Shown piece after piece: positions 49,842 through 50,605 of a stretch of 50,605 bases of DNA. How positions within the stretch are numbered: position 1 is the first letter of the stretch; every line of letters begins with the position of its first letter. The stretch spans positions 1-50,605 of the forward strand of contig NZ_BMRM01000035.1 of assembly GCF_014648635.1 (NCBI RefSeq). The letters are read 5' to 3'. Under the pieces are notes generated by a model. It was not told where the DNA came from, searched no databases, and worked only from the letters and a program-made list of their open reading frames with translations. Source of the DNA: Streptomyces cinerochromogenes. Its GTDB lineage: Bacteria > Actinomycetota > Actinomycetes > Streptomycetales > Streptomycetaceae. The position numbers were made by a program, and so were the translations under genes.

Positions 49842-50605
49842 TCAGCTCCGGCCGCGCAGCTCCCGGTACGTGGCGACCAGCGCCTTGGTCGACGCGTCCA
49901 GGCCGGGGACGTCGGCGCCCTCGGTGAGCGCGGGCTCGACGCGCTTGGCGAGGACCTTGCCCAGCTCCACGCCCCACTGGTCGAAGGAGTCGATGTTCCA
50001 CACCGCGCCCTGGACGAACACCTTGTGCTCGTAGAGGGCGATGAGCTGGCCGAGCACCGACGGGGTCAGCTTCCGGGCGAGGATCGTGGTGGTCGGCCGG
50101 TTGCCCTGGAAGGTCTTGTGCGGGACCAGCTCCTCGGGCACGCCCTCCGCGCGGACCTCCTCCGCCGTCTTGCCGAAGGCGAGCGCCTGGGTCTGGGCGA
50201 AGAAGTTGGCCATCAACAGGTCGTGCTGGGCCTTCAGCTCCTCGCTCAGCTCGGCGACCGGCTCGGCGAAGCCGATGAAGTCCGCCGGGATCAGCTTGGT
50301 GCCCTGGTGGATCAACTGGTAGTAGGCGTGCTGCCCGTTGGTGCCCGGGGTGCCCCACACCACCGGTCCGGTCTGCCACTCCACCGGCCGGCCGTCCCGC
50401 TGCACGGACTTGCCGTTGGACTCCATGTCCAGCTGCTGGAGGTAGGCCGTGAACCTGGAGAGGTAGTGGCTGTACGGCAGCACGGCGTGCGACTGGGCGT
50501 CGTGGAAGTTGTCGTACCAGATGCCCAGCAGGCCCAGCAGCAGCGGCGCGTTGGCCTCGGCGGGCGCGGTGCGGAAGTGGTCGTCGACGATCCGGAACCC
50601 GTCGA
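49842..50605 (-). CDS. pgi: Glucose-6-phosphate isomerase (3' part only)
   Basis: The last 253 or so residues of Pgi, which interconverts glucose 6-phosphate and fructose 6-phosphate. Visible: MESNGKSV, GPVVWGTPGTNGQHAYYQL, the catalytic histidine in NGQHAYYQLIHQG, and the C-terminal WNIDSFDQWGVELGKVLA with its conserved residues. The 5' end lies beyond the window. Position next to the pentose phosphate operon matches the order I remember in Streptomyces, with the sugar transport and padR-ABC genes lying between. Confidence 0.96.
   Translation of the reverse strand, partial: DGFRIVDDHFRTAPAEANAPLLLGLLGIWYDNFHDAQSHAVLPYSHYLSRFTAYLQQLDMESNGKSVQRDGRPVEWQTGPVVWGTPGTNGQHAYYQLIHQGTKLIPADFIGFAEPVAELSEELKAQHDLLMANFFAQTQALAFGKTAEEVRAEGVPEELVPHKTFQGNRPTTTILARKLTPSVLGQLIALYEHKVFVQGAVWNIDSFDQWGVELGKVLAKRVEPALTEGADVPGLDASTKALVATYRELRGRS

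Overview
The window looks like a Streptomyces chromosome. GC is very high, coding density is high, GTG starts are frequent, and start/stop overlaps of the ATGA or GTGA type are common. From about 16.5 kb to the right end the genes form a core block whose order I remember from model Streptomyces: dapD, suf operon, ctaA, ctaB, tkt-tal-zwf-opcA-pgl, pgi. Species cannot be named from sequence alone.

Left region (1-16.4 kb): an accessory cluster for a small fatty acyl or polyketide-derived molecule, very probably a signalling molecule or a product under signal control. A leftward operon carries a KAS III-like enzyme, a phosphopantetheinyl transferase and a biotin carboxylase that runs off the edge. 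A divergent rightward operon carries an acyl carrier protein, a ketosynthase and a chain-length-factor-like partner without the active-site Cys. Next come a TetR regulator of the gamma-butyrolactone-receptor type, an SDR, an NmrA-like reductase, a second receptor-type TetR, a divergent AfsA-like gene with an in-frame TTA codon, a methyltransferase, and a divergent MFS pump/TetR pair. A second AfsA-like gene then leads an operon with a FabG-like reductase, a HAD phosphatase and an alpha/beta hydrolase. Four candidate operators mark the regulators and their targets, including a perfect 30-bp palindrome upstream of the second AfsA gene. The combination of a dedicated minimal ketosynthase set, two AfsA paralogues, a HAD phosphatase and two receptors is the most likely undescribed system here.

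Middle region (16.5-32.8 kb): dapD (lysine/diaminopimelate); a small multidrug resistance pump with its TetR and tandem operators; a secreted AbfB-fold protein; the eight-gene suf operon for Fe-S cluster assembly (sufR-B-D-Rieske-C-S-U-T) behind a SufR-type operator; an ABC-2 transporter; the haem A genes ctaA and ctaB with a nucleotidyltransferase, an amidohydrolase and a small hypothetical gene between them.

Right region (32.8-50.6 kb): the pentose phosphate operon tkt-tal-zwf-opcA-pgl; a convergent alpha-glucoside-type operon (GH13 glucosidase, lipoprotein binding protein, two permeases) with an apparently leaderless promoter covered by a palindrome; an orphan solute-binding protein divergent from a padR-ABC ATPase-FtsX permease operon; and the 3' part of pgi. 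No rRNA, tRNA, CRISPR array, insertion sequence or prophage gene was recognised.
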